DNA from: Deltaproteobacteria bacterium
Lineage (GTDB): Bacteria; Desulfobacterota; Desulfobacteria; Desulfobacterales; SpSt-501
Assembly (NCBI GenBank): GCA_016219005.1
Contig: JACRCN010000009.1
Span: 1 to 64,000, forward strand
Length of the DNA stretch: 64,000 nucleotides
Reading direction: 5' to 3'
The translations under genes were made by a program, and so were the position numbers. Under the pieces are notes generated by a model. It did not search any database. It saw only the letters and a list, made by a program, of their open reading frames with translations, and was not told the origin of the DNA. How positions within the stretch are numbered: position 1 is the stretch's first letter; the number at the start of each line of letters is the position of its first letter. This document shows positions 24,521-34,283 of this stretch, in pieces.

Positions 24521-26512
24521 CTACCCGATCGTGAGCGCAATAAAGTCCTTGCGTGCGCTTACCCGTTGAATGGTGACCTGGACGAGGTCTTCGGGCTTGA
24601 GGTCGAGAAGGCTCGTGATGGGAAGGTCGCACTCGAGCATGTAACCGACCAGAAGCACCTGGTAACTGGTGCGGCGCCGCACCAGCACGATCGCCTCTTC
24701 CTTCTGACCGACCCGCTGCTCGAGATATTTCAACAGCCAGTAACGCTGCCTGCCCGTCTGGAGCTTGAAAACGCGGCTCATGGGCAGTTCCAGCGCCCGC
24801 ATGATGCCGTCCATCTCCGGAATCGAATACGGGTTTTCCAGGCCGAAAACCGCCCGCACCTGCCGCTGGGTCACCAGGTCAAAATATTTGCGGATGGGCG
24901 AGGTCGCCGTGACATACGCGTCGAGCCCCAGCCCGGAATGCTTTTCCGCCGCATGCCCCAGGACGAAACGGTTCAGCAGCCGACGCTGCATCCAGTTCTG
25001 AAACAGCGTACCCTCTTCCCGCCGGTAAAGCCGCTCCCGTGGCTCGGGCTGGGACCGGAAGATGGCCGGCATCTTGTGCTCCGCGAGGAACCGGGCCATC
25101 AGCCAGTTGGCCATGATCATGATTTCCGCAACCAGCATCCGCCCCGGGCTTTCCCGGTTGACCCGGCTGAGGTTGACCTCGCTGTTTTCCCCGATCCAGA
25201 GGTTGATTTCGGGGACCGAGATGTGGACCGCATCGGCGGCCAGGCGCATCTCGCGAAACTTCCTGGCGATGCCGCGCAGGGTGATCACCTTCGGATCCTG
25301 CTCCGCCACCAGGTTGACGTCATAATAGCTCAGCTGGTTTTGGACCCGCACGCGGCTGGGCAGAATTCGGCAGCCCCGGATGTCCATGTCGGGGCCAAGA
25401 TCCACCAGGGTGCTGATGGCCGGCCGGACCTCCCCCGCCTTCAGGCTGCAGAGCCCCTCGGCCAGGGCGGGCGGCAGCATGCTGAGTTTATGGTCCGCCA
25501 TGTAGATGGAGCTGCCGCGTTCGCGGGCTTCCTGGTCGATGGGGTCGTCCTTGCGCACATAGTGAGCCACGTCGGAGATGTGAATGCCGAGTCGGTATCC
25601 GCCGGATGTGGTTTCAAGGCTCAGGGCATCGTCGAAATCCAGGGTGGATTGGCCGTCGATCGTAATCAACGCCAAACCGGTCAGATCTTCACGCCGGGAA
25701 TCCGCGACCTCGGCCACGGAGGCCGCGATCAGGTCCCGGGCGTGTTGCTGCACCGCCGGCGGGAACTCCACGGGGGCACCCAGCCGCAGCAGATCGACAT
25801 TCTCGTTCTCGTCGAAAACACCCAGCTTGACGAGGATCGGGAAGAGCGTCTCCGGCTCCCCCAGGCCCGCCCGCTCCAGCATGCCCCGGGCGAGGGATTG
25901 GTCCGGGCTGTCCTTTTCGAACAGGTAGTATGATTTCAGCACATCGAGAACCTCCGGCGGGGGGGCATCGTCCGGCGGGGCCGGCGCAGTCCGGGAAATG
26001 AACCGGCGCAACCAGTCCCCGCCGTTTTCAATGATGCGCTGCCGCCGGGCCTCCTCGTTTCTCTGGGCCGAAAGCCGTTCGACCTGCTCCTCGGAGTTGG
26101 GGAAAAAACGCTCCGGGTTGAACTTGAAATACAGACGGTCCTCAAATAGAGCCCGGACGACCGCCGAGCGGTGATCGCCGTTCGGACCATCCGGGAAGCA
26201 GAAGGCCGTCATGGTTTCAAGGTCGACCCACTGCTGCTCTGCGGTCAACACCTCCCACACCTCCCGGATGAGAACCTTGTCGATCAGCGCCCGGCGCTTG
26301 TTCGCCACCTCCTTTAGAGCATCCACCATCCGCGACCGGCCCATCGAGACGTCCAGGCGGGACTTGTCCCGATACAACAGCCGGCTTGCGGAGAGGTTCA
26401 CCTCGCGGTTGTTCTCGGTCAAGAGCCGCAAGCGCTGGTGCTTGACCTCCAGCACCACGGCGCAAAGAATTCTTTCGCGGTCGATATATTCAACAATATT
26501 CCCAAGTTCCAT
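24521..26512 (-). CDS. RNB-domain exoribonuclease (RNase II/R superfamily)
   Basis: 663 residues. The RNB catalytic domain has TIDGQSTLDFDDALS, which contains the aspartates that bind the two magnesium ions, then GIHISDVAHYVRKDDPID and GSSIYMADHKLSMLP, and near its end ATSPIRKYFDLVTQRQV. The N-terminal ~200 residues form SH3/OB-like and helical parts different from E. coli RNase R, and the C-terminal S1-like segment is short. This matches the compact RNB proteins of cyanobacteria and Desulfobacterota. It degrades RNA 3' to 5' in the cytoplasm. ATG 26512 is chosen because homology starts at MELGNIVEYID; the open frame extends to 26674 through the repeat region. Confidence 0.87.
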   Translation of the reverse strand: MELGNIVEYIDRERILCAVVLEVKHQRLRLLTENNREVNLSASRLLYRDKSRLDVSMGRSRMVDALKEVANKRRALIDKVLIREVWEVLTAEQQWVDLETMTAFCFPDGPNGDHRSAVVRALFEDRLYFKFNPERFFPNSEEQVERLSAQRNEEARRQRIIENGGDWLRRFISRTAPAPPDDAPPPEVLDVLKSYYLFEKDSPDQSLARGMLERAGLGEPETLFPILVKLGVFDENENVDLLRLGAPVEFPPAVQQHARDLIAASVAEVADSRREDLTGLALITIDGQSTLDFDDALSLETTSGGYRLGIHISDVAHYVRKDDPIDQEARERGSSIYMADHKLSMLPPALAEGLCSLKAGEVRPAISTLVDLGPDMDIRGCRILPSRVRVQNQLSYYDVNLVAEQDPKVITLRGIARKFREMRLAADAVHISVPEINLWIGENSEVNLSRVNRESPGRMLVAEIMIMANWLMARFLAEHKMPAIFRSQPEPRERLYRREEGTLFQNWMQRRLLNRFVLGHAAEKHSGLGLDAYVTATSPIRKYFDLVTQRQVRAVFGLENPYSIPEMDGIMRALELPMSRVFKLQTGRQRYWLLKYLEQRVGQKEEAIVLVRRRTSYQVLLVGYMLECDLPITSLLDLKPEDLVQVTIQRVSARKDFIALTIG

Positions 26513-26820
26513 CCTGACAAAATAGCAGCCATGGTGGTCAAAGTCAACGAAGCAGTTGCTTGCTCCGGCAGCCTTCGCTATTTTCCCGGCACCGTTTCTT
26601 CCCGTTGCCCCCATTTCCCTCATGTGATATCCAAAATCGACGACTTCGCAAGAAGTCCACCCTCGGCGTCGCACTTCATCGCGTTGTCACTGCGGCGTAC
26701 GAACCGTTCGCCTCGTGACACGAGCTTCGCGCGCCTTGAGTCTGGAACTTTTTACAAAGTCGTCTATAAATCGACTTTTTACGGGCTCAGCGAAATCAGA
26801 ATCCGGCGCCGCGCGCATCC
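26513..26820. other. Intergenic region between the RNB gene and the ABC exporter
   Basis: 308 bases. It contains family A palindromic repeat copy 2 (26639-26764) and directly after it a short inverted element (CGACTTTTTACGG at about 26772). No gene is seen. Confidence 0.5.
26639..26764. repeat. Palindromic intergenic repeat, family A copy 2
   Basis: 126 bases bounded by imperfect 21-nt inverted repeats (26639-26659 and 26744-26764, 17 of 21 pairing). Its interior shares TCGGCGT-GC-CTTC, CTGCGGCGTAC, CGCCTCG and CGCGCGCCTTGA with the reverse complement of the copy at 1794-1915, in the same order. Diverged member of the same element. Confidence 0.75.
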
Positions 26821-28578
26821 ATGTCCTCAATTTCAATAATTAAACCGTATTTCGCAGAAAACCGGAGCCGTATTCTGGTCGGCCTGGTCAGCCTGATCCT
26901 CGTGGACATGCTGCAGCTCATCGTCCCCCGGGTGATCAAGTGGGCGGTCGACGACCTCACTCTGCTGCGCGTCGACTCCGGCCGGCTGCTCGTCTACGCG
27001 CTCAGCATCGCCGGCATCGCCATTCTGATCGGCGCGTTTCGCTACGTCTGGAGGCTGTGTCTGCTGGGCACTTCCCGCCGCGTCGAGGAGGGCCTGCGCA
27101 ACCGTCTTTTTGACCACTTACAGACCCTTTCCGCCGCCTATTTCGACCGCACCCGCACGGGCGACCTCATGGCCCACGCCACGAACGACATCCAGCAGAT
27201 CCGCATGGCCGCCGGCATGGGCCTGGTGGCCCTGAACGACGCCGTGGTCATGGGCGCGGCCGCCATCGGCTTCATGCTCTACATCGAGCCCACCCTGACC
27301 GCCGTTGTCCTCGTCCCGATGCCGTTCATCGCCGTCGCCGCGCGCTTTTTCAGCCGCCGGATGCACCGCCGCTACCGGTCGGTGCAGGCCTCGTTCTCGG
27401 ATTTGACGGAGGCGGTCCGCGAGCGTGTCGCAGGCATCCGCCTGATCAAGGCCCACAACCGCAAGACGGCCGAGGCCGAAAAAATCGAGACGGCCTCCCG
27501 GGTCTATGTCGACGAGAACCTGAGCCTGGTGAGAATCACGGGCGCATTCTTCCCGATGATGGTGCTGCTCACCAATCTGAGCATGGCTCTCGTCCTTTTC
27601 CTCGGCGGCCGCCAGACCATCCTGCACACGATCACGCCGGGCGACTTCGTGGCCTTCATCAGCTACCTCGGCCTGCTCATGTGGCCGATGATGGCGCTGG
27701 GGTGGGTCACCAACCTCATCCAGCGGGGGCGAGCGTCCCTGGACCGGGTCGATGCGATCCTGGCCACCCGCCCGGACATCCACTCCGCCGCGGCCGCCCG
27801 GCCGCTGCGCGAGCCGGCAGGCGCGATCGTCTTCGAAGGGGTGGGGTTCTCCTACCCCGGGGGCGCCGGGACGCAGACCCGGGCGGCCCTTTCCGGAATC
27901 GACCTGCGGATCGAGCCCGGCGCCGTGCTCGGCATCGTCGGGCCGCCGGGTAGCGGCAAAACGACGATGCTCAGCCTCATTCCCCGGCTGTACGACCCAT
28001 CCGCCGGTCGGATACTCATCGGCGGACTGGACATCCGCGCCGTCCCCGTCGAGAACCTGCGCGGCCGCATTGCCTTCATGCCCCAGGAGCCGTTCCTGTT
28101 CGCCGGCACCCTCCGCAACAACATCACGTTCGGCGACCCCGGAGTCGACGACGAACGGATCACCGAGGCCGCCCGCGCCGCCGCCCTGCTGCACACGATC
28201 CGTCTGTTCCCCCAGGGCTTCGACACGGTGGTCGGCGAGCGGGGGGTCATGCTCTCCGGCGGGCAGAAGCAGCGCGTCGCTCTCGCCCGCTGCCTGCTGA
28301 CCCCGGCCCCGGTCATGATCCTGGACGACCCCATCAGCCAGGTGGATTTCGAGACCGGCGCCCTGATCACCCAGACCATCCGCCGCCTGGCGGGCGCGCG
28401 CACGATTCTCATCGTGTCGCACCGCCTGTCCGCCGTGCGGTTCGCCGACCGCATCCTCGTGCTCAATGGCGGCCGGGTCGTGCAGACCGGGCGCCACGCG
28501 GACCTGCTCGCCGCCAAAGGCTACTACGCCGTCACCCACCGGCTCCAGGAAGTCGAAGAGGGTTGCGATGCGGCCTGA
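26821..28578 (+). CDS. ABC exporter half-transporter A (degenerate Walker B, canonical signature)
   Basis: 585 residues: a six-helix type I exporter membrane domain (about 1-310) and a nucleotide-binding domain. Walker A GPPGSGKTT, Q-loop FMPQEPFLFAG, signature LSGGQKQRVALARCLL, Walker B VMILDDPISQVD and H-loop VSHRLSAVRFADRI. The residue after the Walker B Asp is Asp instead of the catalytic Glu. In heterodimeric exporters such as BmrCD or TM287/288, one ATP site is degenerate in this way. Its gene overlaps the partner by 11 bases, which implies translational coupling. The exported substrate (lipid, drug or peptide) is unknown. Confidence 0.9.
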   Translation: MSSISIIKPYFAENRSRILVGLVSLILVDMLQLIVPRVIKWAVDDLTLLRVDSGRLLVYALSIAGIAILIGAFRYVWRLCLLGTSRRVEEGLRNRLFDHLQTLSAAYFDRTRTGDLMAHATNDIQQIRMAAGMGLVALNDAVVMGAAAIGFMLYIEPTLTAVVLVPMPFIAVAARFFSRRMHRRYRSVQASFSDLTEAVRERVAGIRLIKAHNRKTAEAEKIETASRVYVDENLSLVRITGAFFPMMVLLTNLSMALVLFLGGRQTILHTITPGDFVAFISYLGLLMWPMMALGWVTNLIQRGRASLDRVDAILATRPDIHSAAAARPLREPAGAIVFEGVGFSYPGGAGTQTRAALSGIDLRIEPGAVLGIVGPPGSGKTTMLSLIPRLYDPSAGRILIGGLDIRAVPVENLRGRIAFMPQEPFLFAGTLRNNITFGDPGVDDERITEAARAAALLHTIRLFPQGFDTVVGERGVMLSGGQKQRVALARCLLTPAPVMILDDPISQVDFETGALITQTIRRLAGARTILIVSHRLSAVRFADRILVLNGGRVVQTGRHADLLAAKGYYAVTHRLQEVEEGCDAA

Positions 28579-30565
28579 TCAGGACTATTTTGAAGAGACC
28601 CGCCTGGGCAAACCCTATGACCTCAAGCTGCTGCGGCGGCTGCGCCCGTTCACCCGACCGCACCGCCGCCTGATATTCTGGTCCGTCGGCCTGGTGGTGC
28701 TGATCACGCTGCTCGACCTGGCCATGCCGTATGTGACCAAGCTCGCCATCGACCGCCACATCGTCCCCCGGGCCGCCAGTGCCCCGGACTCCCGCCCGGA
28801 GCCGCCGCCGTCCGAGCGGTACCTTAGCATCGACCTCTCCGACCCGGCCGCCGCCGCGGTGGTCCTGAAATACGGAGGGGTTGCCAGGATCGACGGGAAC
28901 ACCGCACGCATCGCCTTCACGGACCTGCCCCGACTGGAGCAGGCGGAATTGGCCGAATTGCGCCGCGGCGACCTGACGGGTCTGACCCGGCTGGCCGCGG
29001 GCTTTTTGGTGCTGGTGATCCTGGACTTCCTCCTCAATTTTGCCCAGGCGATGGTCATGGAATACGCCGGCCAGAGGATGATGCACGACCTGCGCATGCG
29101 ACTCTATGGCCACCTCCAGGATCTGGCGCTGGAATTTTTCACCCGCAACCCCGTGGGCCGCCTGGTGACGCGCGTCACCAGCGACACCCAAAACATGTAC
29201 GAGCTGTTCACCTCCTTCGTCTCCTTCGTCTTCAAGGACCTGGTGCTGCTCGCCGGCATCGCCGCCGTGATGCTGGCGCTGAACTGGAAGCTGGCGCTGG
29301 TGACCTTCGTCGTGCTGCCGCTGGTGGCGGCCGCCTCGATCGGTTTCTCGAAACACGCCCGGGACATCTTCCGCATCCTGCGCGTGCAGGTGGCCGAGAT
29401 CAACACGCGGTTTTCCGAAACCATCGGCGGCATGCGTGCCATCCAACTTTTCCGCCAGGAGGCGAACAACTCCCGACGGTTCGCTGCGCTCAACCACGAA
29501 AACTACCTGGCCGGGATGCGCCAGATCCGCGTGCTGGCGGTGTTCCTGCCGCTCATCGAGGTGCTTGCCATCGTCAGCGTGGCCCTCATCGTCTGGTACG
29601 GCGGCGAACGCGTGCTGGACGAGACCCTCAGCCTGGGGGCGCTGGTGGCTTTCGTATCCTACATCCGCATGTTCTACCGGCCGCTGCGCGACCTGGCGGA
29701 GAAATACAACATCCTGCAAAACGCCATGGCCTCCGCCGAGCGCATCTTCCTCGTTCTGGACACCACCACGATGTTGCCGCAACCCCGCCGGCCGCCCGGC
29801 GGCCGTTTTCCGGAGTTGGACCGAATCGAGGAACTTCGCTTCGACGATGTCGATTTTCGCTACGTCACGGGCGAGCCGGTGCTGAAGCAGGTCCGTTTTG
29901 ATCTCCGCCGGGGGGAGACCATCGCCGTGGTAGGCCCCACCGGCGCCGGCAAGACCTCTCTCATCAGCCTGATCCCCCGGTTGTACGACCCCACGGCCGG
30001 CCGCATCCTGCTCAACGGTCGAGACCTGCGGGAATACCCGAGCGCGGTGTTCCGGGATAAGATGGCCCTGGTCATGCAGGAGTCCTTCCTGTTCTCGGGC
30101 ACCATCCGCGAAAACGTCTTCGACGGGGCGGGGGGGCCGTCGCCGGCGCAAGCGGAGCAAGTCATCGCCGCCGCCAACCTGCAGGGGTTGGTCGGCAGGC
30201 TCCCGCACGGACTGGACACGGTGCTCGGCGAGGGCGGCAGCCTGATCTCGAGCGGCGAGCGCCAGCTCATCGCCATCGCCCGGGCCTTCGCCCGCAACCC
30301 CCAACTGATCCTGTTCGACGAAGCCACCTCCTACATCGACTCCCAGACCGAACTCCTGATCCAGCAGGCACTGGAGCGGCTGATGCGGCAGCGCACCGCT
30401 CTGGTCGTCGCCCACCGCCTGTCCACCGTACGCAGTGCCCAGCGCATCCTGGTGATGAACCGGGGTCGGATCATCGAATCCGGATCGCACCCGGAGCTGA
30501 TGGCGCACCAGGGGTTTTACTACCGCCTGCACCAAGCCCAGCCCGGCGCCGGGCCGGCGCAATAA
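28568..30565 (+). CDS. ABC exporter half-transporter B (canonical Walker B, degenerate signature)
   Basis: 665 residues. The membrane domain carries an insertion of about 100 residues between helices 1 and 2 (APDSRPEPPPSERYLSIDLS through ELRRGDLTGLTRLAAG), as in YheH/BmrD-like subunits. The nucleotide-binding domain has Walker A GPTGAGKTS, Walker B LILFDEATSYIDSQTE with the catalytic Glu, and a non-canonical signature SSGERQLIAIARAF instead of LSGGQ. Together with subunit A the dimer would have one active site (this Walker B plus the SGGQ of A) and one degenerate site. ATG 28568 lies inside the end of gene A; earlier in-frame starts are in the overlap and unlikely. Confidence 0.9.
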   Translation: MRPDQDYFEETRLGKPYDLKLLRRLRPFTRPHRRLIFWSVGLVVLITLLDLAMPYVTKLAIDRHIVPRAASAPDSRPEPPPSERYLSIDLSDPAAAAVVLKYGGVARIDGNTARIAFTDLPRLEQAELAELRRGDLTGLTRLAAGFLVLVILDFLLNFAQAMVMEYAGQRMMHDLRMRLYGHLQDLALEFFTRNPVGRLVTRVTSDTQNMYELFTSFVSFVFKDLVLLAGIAAVMLALNWKLALVTFVVLPLVAAASIGFSKHARDIFRILRVQVAEINTRFSETIGGMRAIQLFRQEANNSRRFAALNHENYLAGMRQIRVLAVFLPLIEVLAIVSVALIVWYGGERVLDETLSLGALVAFVSYIRMFYRPLRDLAEKYNILQNAMASAERIFLVLDTTTMLPQPRRPPGGRFPELDRIEELRFDDVDFRYVTGEPVLKQVRFDLRRGETIAVVGPTGAGKTSLISLIPRLYDPTAGRILLNGRDLREYPSAVFRDKMALVMQESFLFSGTIRENVFDGAGGPSPAQAEQVIAAANLQGLVGRLPHGLDTVLGEGGSLISSGERQLIAIARAFARNPQLILFDEATSYIDSQTELLIQQALERLMRQRTALVVAHRLSTVRSAQRILVMNRGRIIESGSHPELMAHQGFYYRLHQAQPGAGPAQ

Positions 30566-30570
30566 TTCTC

Positions 30571-30599
30571 TTGCCAAACATCGAACCCGATGGTATAGG
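30571..30599 (+). promoter_or_regulatory. Sigma-70 type promoter of fhs
   Basis: TTGCCA (30571-30576), 17-base spacer, TATAGG (30594-30599). The transcript would have a leader of about 130 bases; no known riboswitch is recognised in it. Confidence 0.6.
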
Positions 30600-30736
30600 C
30601 TTTTTCCTAAATGTTATCAGCAAATTGTCTGGATTCGGATCGTTGCGCACCCGCCGGAAACGGACACGTGCTTTGCCTCGAAATTGTTTCACGCGACTTG
30701 ATTTCTTACCCCCAAACGAAGAGGAGGACTCGACCC

Positions 30737-32500
30737 ATGCCGTATGATGCAACCAAGATGGCCGATTGGCAGATTTCAGAAGCCGCCGAAAAAAAGATGC
30801 CTTCACCCGAGGAGTGGTGCGAGAAGCTGGGCCTGCAGAAGAACGAGATGCTGCCCATGGGCCGACTGGCCAAGATGGATTTTCTCAAGATCATCAACCG
30901 GCTAAAGGATAAACCGGACGGGAAGTATATCGAAGTGACCGCCATCACCCCGACCCCGCTCGGCGAGGGCAAGAGCACCACCTCCGTGGGTCTAATGGAA
31001 GGCTTGGGCAAACGCGGCAAGAGCGTCGGCGGCGCCCTGCGCCAGCCTTCCGGCGGGCCTACCATGAACGTCAAGGGCACGGCGGCCGGCGGCGGCAACG
31101 CACTGCTGATCCCCATGACCGAGTTCTCCCTGGGGCTGACCGGCGACATCAACGACATCATGAACGCCCACAACCTGGCCATGGTGGCCATGACCTCGCG
31201 CATGCAGCACGAGCGCAACTACAATGACGAGCAACTCGCCCGCCTGACCAAGATGCGGCGCCTCGACATCGATCCCACCCGGGTGGAGATGGGCTGGATC
31301 ATGGATTTCTGTGCCCAGTCGCTGCGCAACATCATCATCGGCATCGGCGGCCGCACCGACGGTTACATGATGCAGTCCAAGTTCGGCATCGCGGTCGGCT
31401 CCGAATGCATGGCCATCCTCTCGATCATCAAGGACCTGGCGGACCTCAAAAAGCGCCTCAACGCGATCACCGTGGCCTTTGACAAGAGCGGCAAGCCGGT
31501 GACCACGGGCGATCTCGAGGTCGGCAACGCCATGACCGCCTTCATGCGCAATACCATCAATCCGACCCTCATGAGCACGGCCGAGTACCAGCCCTGCCTG
31601 GTCCACGCCGGTCCCTTCGCCAACATCGCTGTCGGCCAGTCCTCGATCATCGCCGACCGCATCGGTCTGAAGATGTTCGACTATCACGTGACCGAGTCGG
31701 GTTTTGCGGCCGACATCGGCTTCGAGAAGTTCTGGAACGTGAAGTGCCGCAACAGCGGCCTCAAGCCCCATGTCTCGGTGCTCACCGCCACCATTCGCGC
31801 CCTCAAGATGCACGGCGGCGGACCCAAGGTTGTCGCCGGCAAGGCCCTGCCCGAGGAGTACACCAAGGAGAACCTCGGCCTGGTGGAGAAGGGCTGCGCC
31901 AACATGGTCCATCTGATCAACGTCATCCGCAAGTCCGGTATAAACCCGGTGGTCTGCATCAATCGTTTTTACACCGACACCGACGCTGAAGTGAAGGCGG
32001 TCAAGAAGGCAGCCGAAGCGGCCGGCGCGCGCTGCGCCGAGTCCCAGCACTGGCTGAAAGGCGGCGAAGGCGCCCTGGAACTGGCCGACGCCGTCATCGA
32101 CGCCTGCAACGAAAAGAAGGAATTCAAATTCCTTTATCCGCTGGAGATGAAGCTGCGCGACCGCGTCGCCCTGATCGCCAAGGAGGTCTACGGCGCCGAC
32201 GGCGTGTCCTGGACCCCGGATGCCGAGGCCAAGGCCAAGATGCTGGAATCCGATCCCAAGTATGCGGATTTTGCCACCATGATGGTGAAGACGCATCTCA
32301 GCCTGACCCATGACCCGGTGGTCAAGGGCGTGCCCAAGGGTTGGACGCTTCCCATCCGCGACGTCCTGATCTACTCCGGCGCCAAGTTCCTGTGCCCCTG
32401 CGCCGGCACCATCAGCCTGATGCCCGGGACGAGCTCAAACCCGGCCTTCCGGCGCGTCGACGTCGATGTGAACACCGGCTCGGTCTCCGGGCTGTTCTAA
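30737..32500 (+). CDS. fhs: Formate-tetrahydrofolate ligase
   Basis: 587 residues, slightly longer than the usual ~556 because of an N-terminal extension (about 35 residues). It joins formate and tetrahydrofolate using ATP to give 10-formyl-THF, the entry of the methyl branch of the Wood-Ljungdahl pathway and of C1 metabolism. Seen: P-loop [49 protein letters not shown], and the C-terminal [12 protein letters not shown]. The start at 30737 has GAGGAGG nine bases upstream; the open frame from 30611 lies in the leader. A clear terminator follows, so it is monocistronic. It suggests C1 assimilation or oxidation by an anaerobe. Confidence 0.96.
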   Translation: MPYDATKMADWQISEAAEKKMPSPEEWCEKLGLQKNEMLPMGRLAKMDFLKIINRLKDKPDGKYIEVTAITPTPLGEGKSTTSVGLMEGLGKRGKSVGGALRQPSGGPTMNVKGTAAGGGNALLIPMTEFSLGLTGDINDIMNAHNLAMVAMTSRMQHERNYNDEQLARLTKMRRLDIDPTRVEMGWIMDFCAQSLRNIIIGIGGRTDGYMMQSKFGIAVGSECMAILSIIKDLADLKKRLNAITVAFDKSGKPVTTGDLEVGNAMTAFMRNTINPTLMSTAEYQPCLVHAGPFANIAVGQSSIIADRIGLKMFDYHVTESGFAADIGFEKFWNVKCRNSGLKPHVSVLTATIRALKMHGGGPKVVAGKALPEEYTKENLGLVEKGCANMVHLINVIRKSGINPVVCINRFYTDTDAEVKAVKKAAEAAGARCAESQHWLKGGEGALELADAVIDACNEKKEFKFLYPLEMKLRDRVALIAKEVYGADGVSWTPDAEAKAKMLESDPKYADFATMMVKTHLSLTHDPVVKGVPKGWTLPIRDVLIYSGAKFLCPCAGTISLMPGTSSNPAFRRVDVDVNTGSVSGLF

Positions 32501-32522
32501 GATCGCTGCGTTGAGAACCCTT

Positions 32523-32559
32523 AAGGGGCCTGTGCCGTTGCGGCCGGGCCCCTTTTTTT
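32523..32559 (+). terminator. Rho-independent terminator after fhs
   Basis: AAGGGGCC (32523-32530) pairs with GGCCCCTT (32547-32554), and a run of seven T follows the stem from 32553. It lies 22 bases after the fhs stop. Confidence 0.85.
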
Positions 32560-32692
32560 GCACAGGGTTCAAGAGTCCCAGGGGCTGGGGGTTTAAACGG
32601 AAAAGAAAAAATTCCAACTGACCTGAAACAACCCAACGCCTGGAACTGGTTGGCCCTTGAACCCTCGAACCCTTGGACGCTTTTAAATCCCC

Positions 32693-34276
32693 ATGCGCGT
32701 GCTTCTGATCAACCCCTTCTACCCCATCTCCGAGACCCCCTCCCCGCCGCTGGGCCTCGCCTATCTCGCCGCAGCCCTGGAAGAGGCAGGCATCGAAGTG
32801 CGCGTGCTGGACCTGGTGGTCACCCCTTACAGCGCGGAAAGGCTCGCGACTATTCTCGATGACTTTCTGCCGGAACTTGTCGGCCTCACCGCCGTCACCA
32901 TGACCGTTGACCACGCCATGGCGGTGATCGACGATGTCAAACGGCACCGTCCGCGGGCCGTGACGGTCATGGGCGGGCCGCATGTCACATTCAGTGCGCT
33001 GCAGACGCTGAAGGCCTGCCCGTCTCTGGATGTCGCTGTGTTGGGGGAAGGGGAACGGACGATGGTCGAACTGGTCCGGGCGGTCGCAGCCGGCAGCGGC
33101 TTCGAGAACGTCGCGGGAATAGCCCATCGCGCCGACGGCGCGATCCGTTTCACCCCGCCCCGCGGGTTCATTGCCGATCTGGACAGCCTGCCGCCGCCGG
33201 CCCGCCGCCTTTTGCCCCTCGGCCGCTATCGCGCGCTGGGGATGCCCATCAGCATGACCACCACCCGCGGGTGCCCCCACCGGTGCATTTTCTGTATCGG
33301 CCGCAAAATGGTGGGTGCCAAAGTGCGCTATCGCAGCCCCCGCAAGGTGGCCGATGAGCTCGAGGCCATTGGCCGCCTCGGCTTCCACCAGGTCAACATC
33401 GTCGACGACCTCTTCACCGCGGACAAGAGCCACTGCGCAGCCGTGTGCGACGAAATCCTGCGGCGGGGCCTGAAGGTACAATGGACATCGTTTGCCAGGG
33501 TAGACACGGTGTCCGAGGACATTCTGTCGAAAATGAAGGCCGCCGGGTGCACGGCGGTGAGTTTCGGCGTCGAGTCGGCCAACCGCGCAATCCTGAAAAC
33601 GGTCAAAAAGCGGATCACCCCGGAGCAGGTGGTTGAGGCGGTTCGGATGTGCGCGCGTACCGGGGTGACCCCGTGCGCCTCCTTCATCCTGGGGCTACCC
33701 GGCGAAACACCCGAGACCATCCAGGAAACCATGGAATTCGGCATAAAGCTGAAGGAACTGGGCCTCCTTTACGGCTTTCACCTGCTCGCCCCCTTTCCCG
33801 GAACGAACGTGCGCGAGCGCAGCGACGCCTATGGCATCCGCATCCTGACCGACGACTGGGCCCAGTACCACGCCAACCGCGCCGTCACGGAAACCGAAAC
33901 CGTTTCCCGGGGCATGCTCGATGCGATCGCCGTCGAGTGGGAAACCAGCTTCAACCGCTATCTCGGCGGAATCAAGGAACGCATGCGGACCGGCACGGCC
34001 GGCGCCGATGAGGCTCAGCAGCTGATCAATCTGGAACGGATCGTTGTCGTCTACGATCTGATGATGAAGCAGGTCATCGAAACCGCTGGCCGCTGGAAGG
34101 CGGACGGCGCCGGCGCCGACGGCGCCCTGGAGCGCCTCATTGGCCAGGCGCGGGTTAGAGTTGCCTACGCGCCGGCCGTGGTCCGGGAGGCCATTGAGAA
34201 CGCGGTTCAGAAGGATAATCTGGTCTGCAGCGTGCGGGACGGCAGGGTGGAGTGGCAGTGGAAGGATTACATTTGA
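32693..34276 (+). CDS. B12-binding-domain radical SAM protein
   Basis: 527 residues. Cobalamin-binding-like domain about 1-140 (MRVLLINPFYP, PPLGLAYLAAALE, VMGGPHVTF, VLGEGE), then a radical SAM core from about 185 (RGCPHRCIFC with C194, C198, C201; VSFGVESANRAIL; SFILGLPGETPETIQETM), and a helical C-terminus of about 130 residues. The pattern is that of the large, mostly uncharacterised family that includes BchE-like and P-methylase-like enzymes. It is not similar in its C-terminal part to the protein at 20048-21733. Single gene between fhs and the convergent HDOD gene; ribosome site weak. Confidence 0.85.
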   Translation: MRVLLINPFYPISETPSPPLGLAYLAAALEEAGIEVRVLDLVVTPYSAERLATILDDFLPELVGLTAVTMTVDHAMAVIDDVKRHRPRAVTVMGGPHVTFSALQTLKACPSLDVAVLGEGERTMVELVRAVAAGSGFENVAGIAHRADGAIRFTPPRGFIADLDSLPPPARRLLPLGRYRALGMPISMTTTRGCPHRCIFCIGRKMVGAKVRYRSPRKVADELEAIGRLGFHQVNIVDDLFTADKSHCAAVCDEILRRGLKVQWTSFARVDTVSEDILSKMKAAGCTAVSFGVESANRAILKTVKKRITPEQVVEAVRMCARTGVTPCASFILGLPGETPETIQETMEFGIKLKELGLLYGFHLLAPFPGTNVRERSDAYGIRILTDDWAQYHANRAVTETETVSRGMLDAIAVEWETSFNRYLGGIKERMRTGTAGADEAQQLINLERIVVVYDLMMKQVIETAGRWKADGAGADGALERLIGQARVRVAYAPAVVREAIENAVQKDNLVCSVRDGRVEWQWKDYI

Positions 34277-34283
34277 AGATCCA

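Noticed and set aside
24566-25933. A 455-codon frame antisense to the RNB ribonuclease.
   Set aside because: The sense strand carries the RNB catalytic motif; no domain is seen in the antisense product.
28532-30577. A 681-codon open frame antisense to the second ABC exporter subunit.
   Set aside because: Same explanation; the sense frame has complete ABC motifs.
30600-30736. A tetrahydrofolate or SAM riboswitch in the fhs leader.
   Set aside because: No consensus elements of either class are found in the 137 bases.
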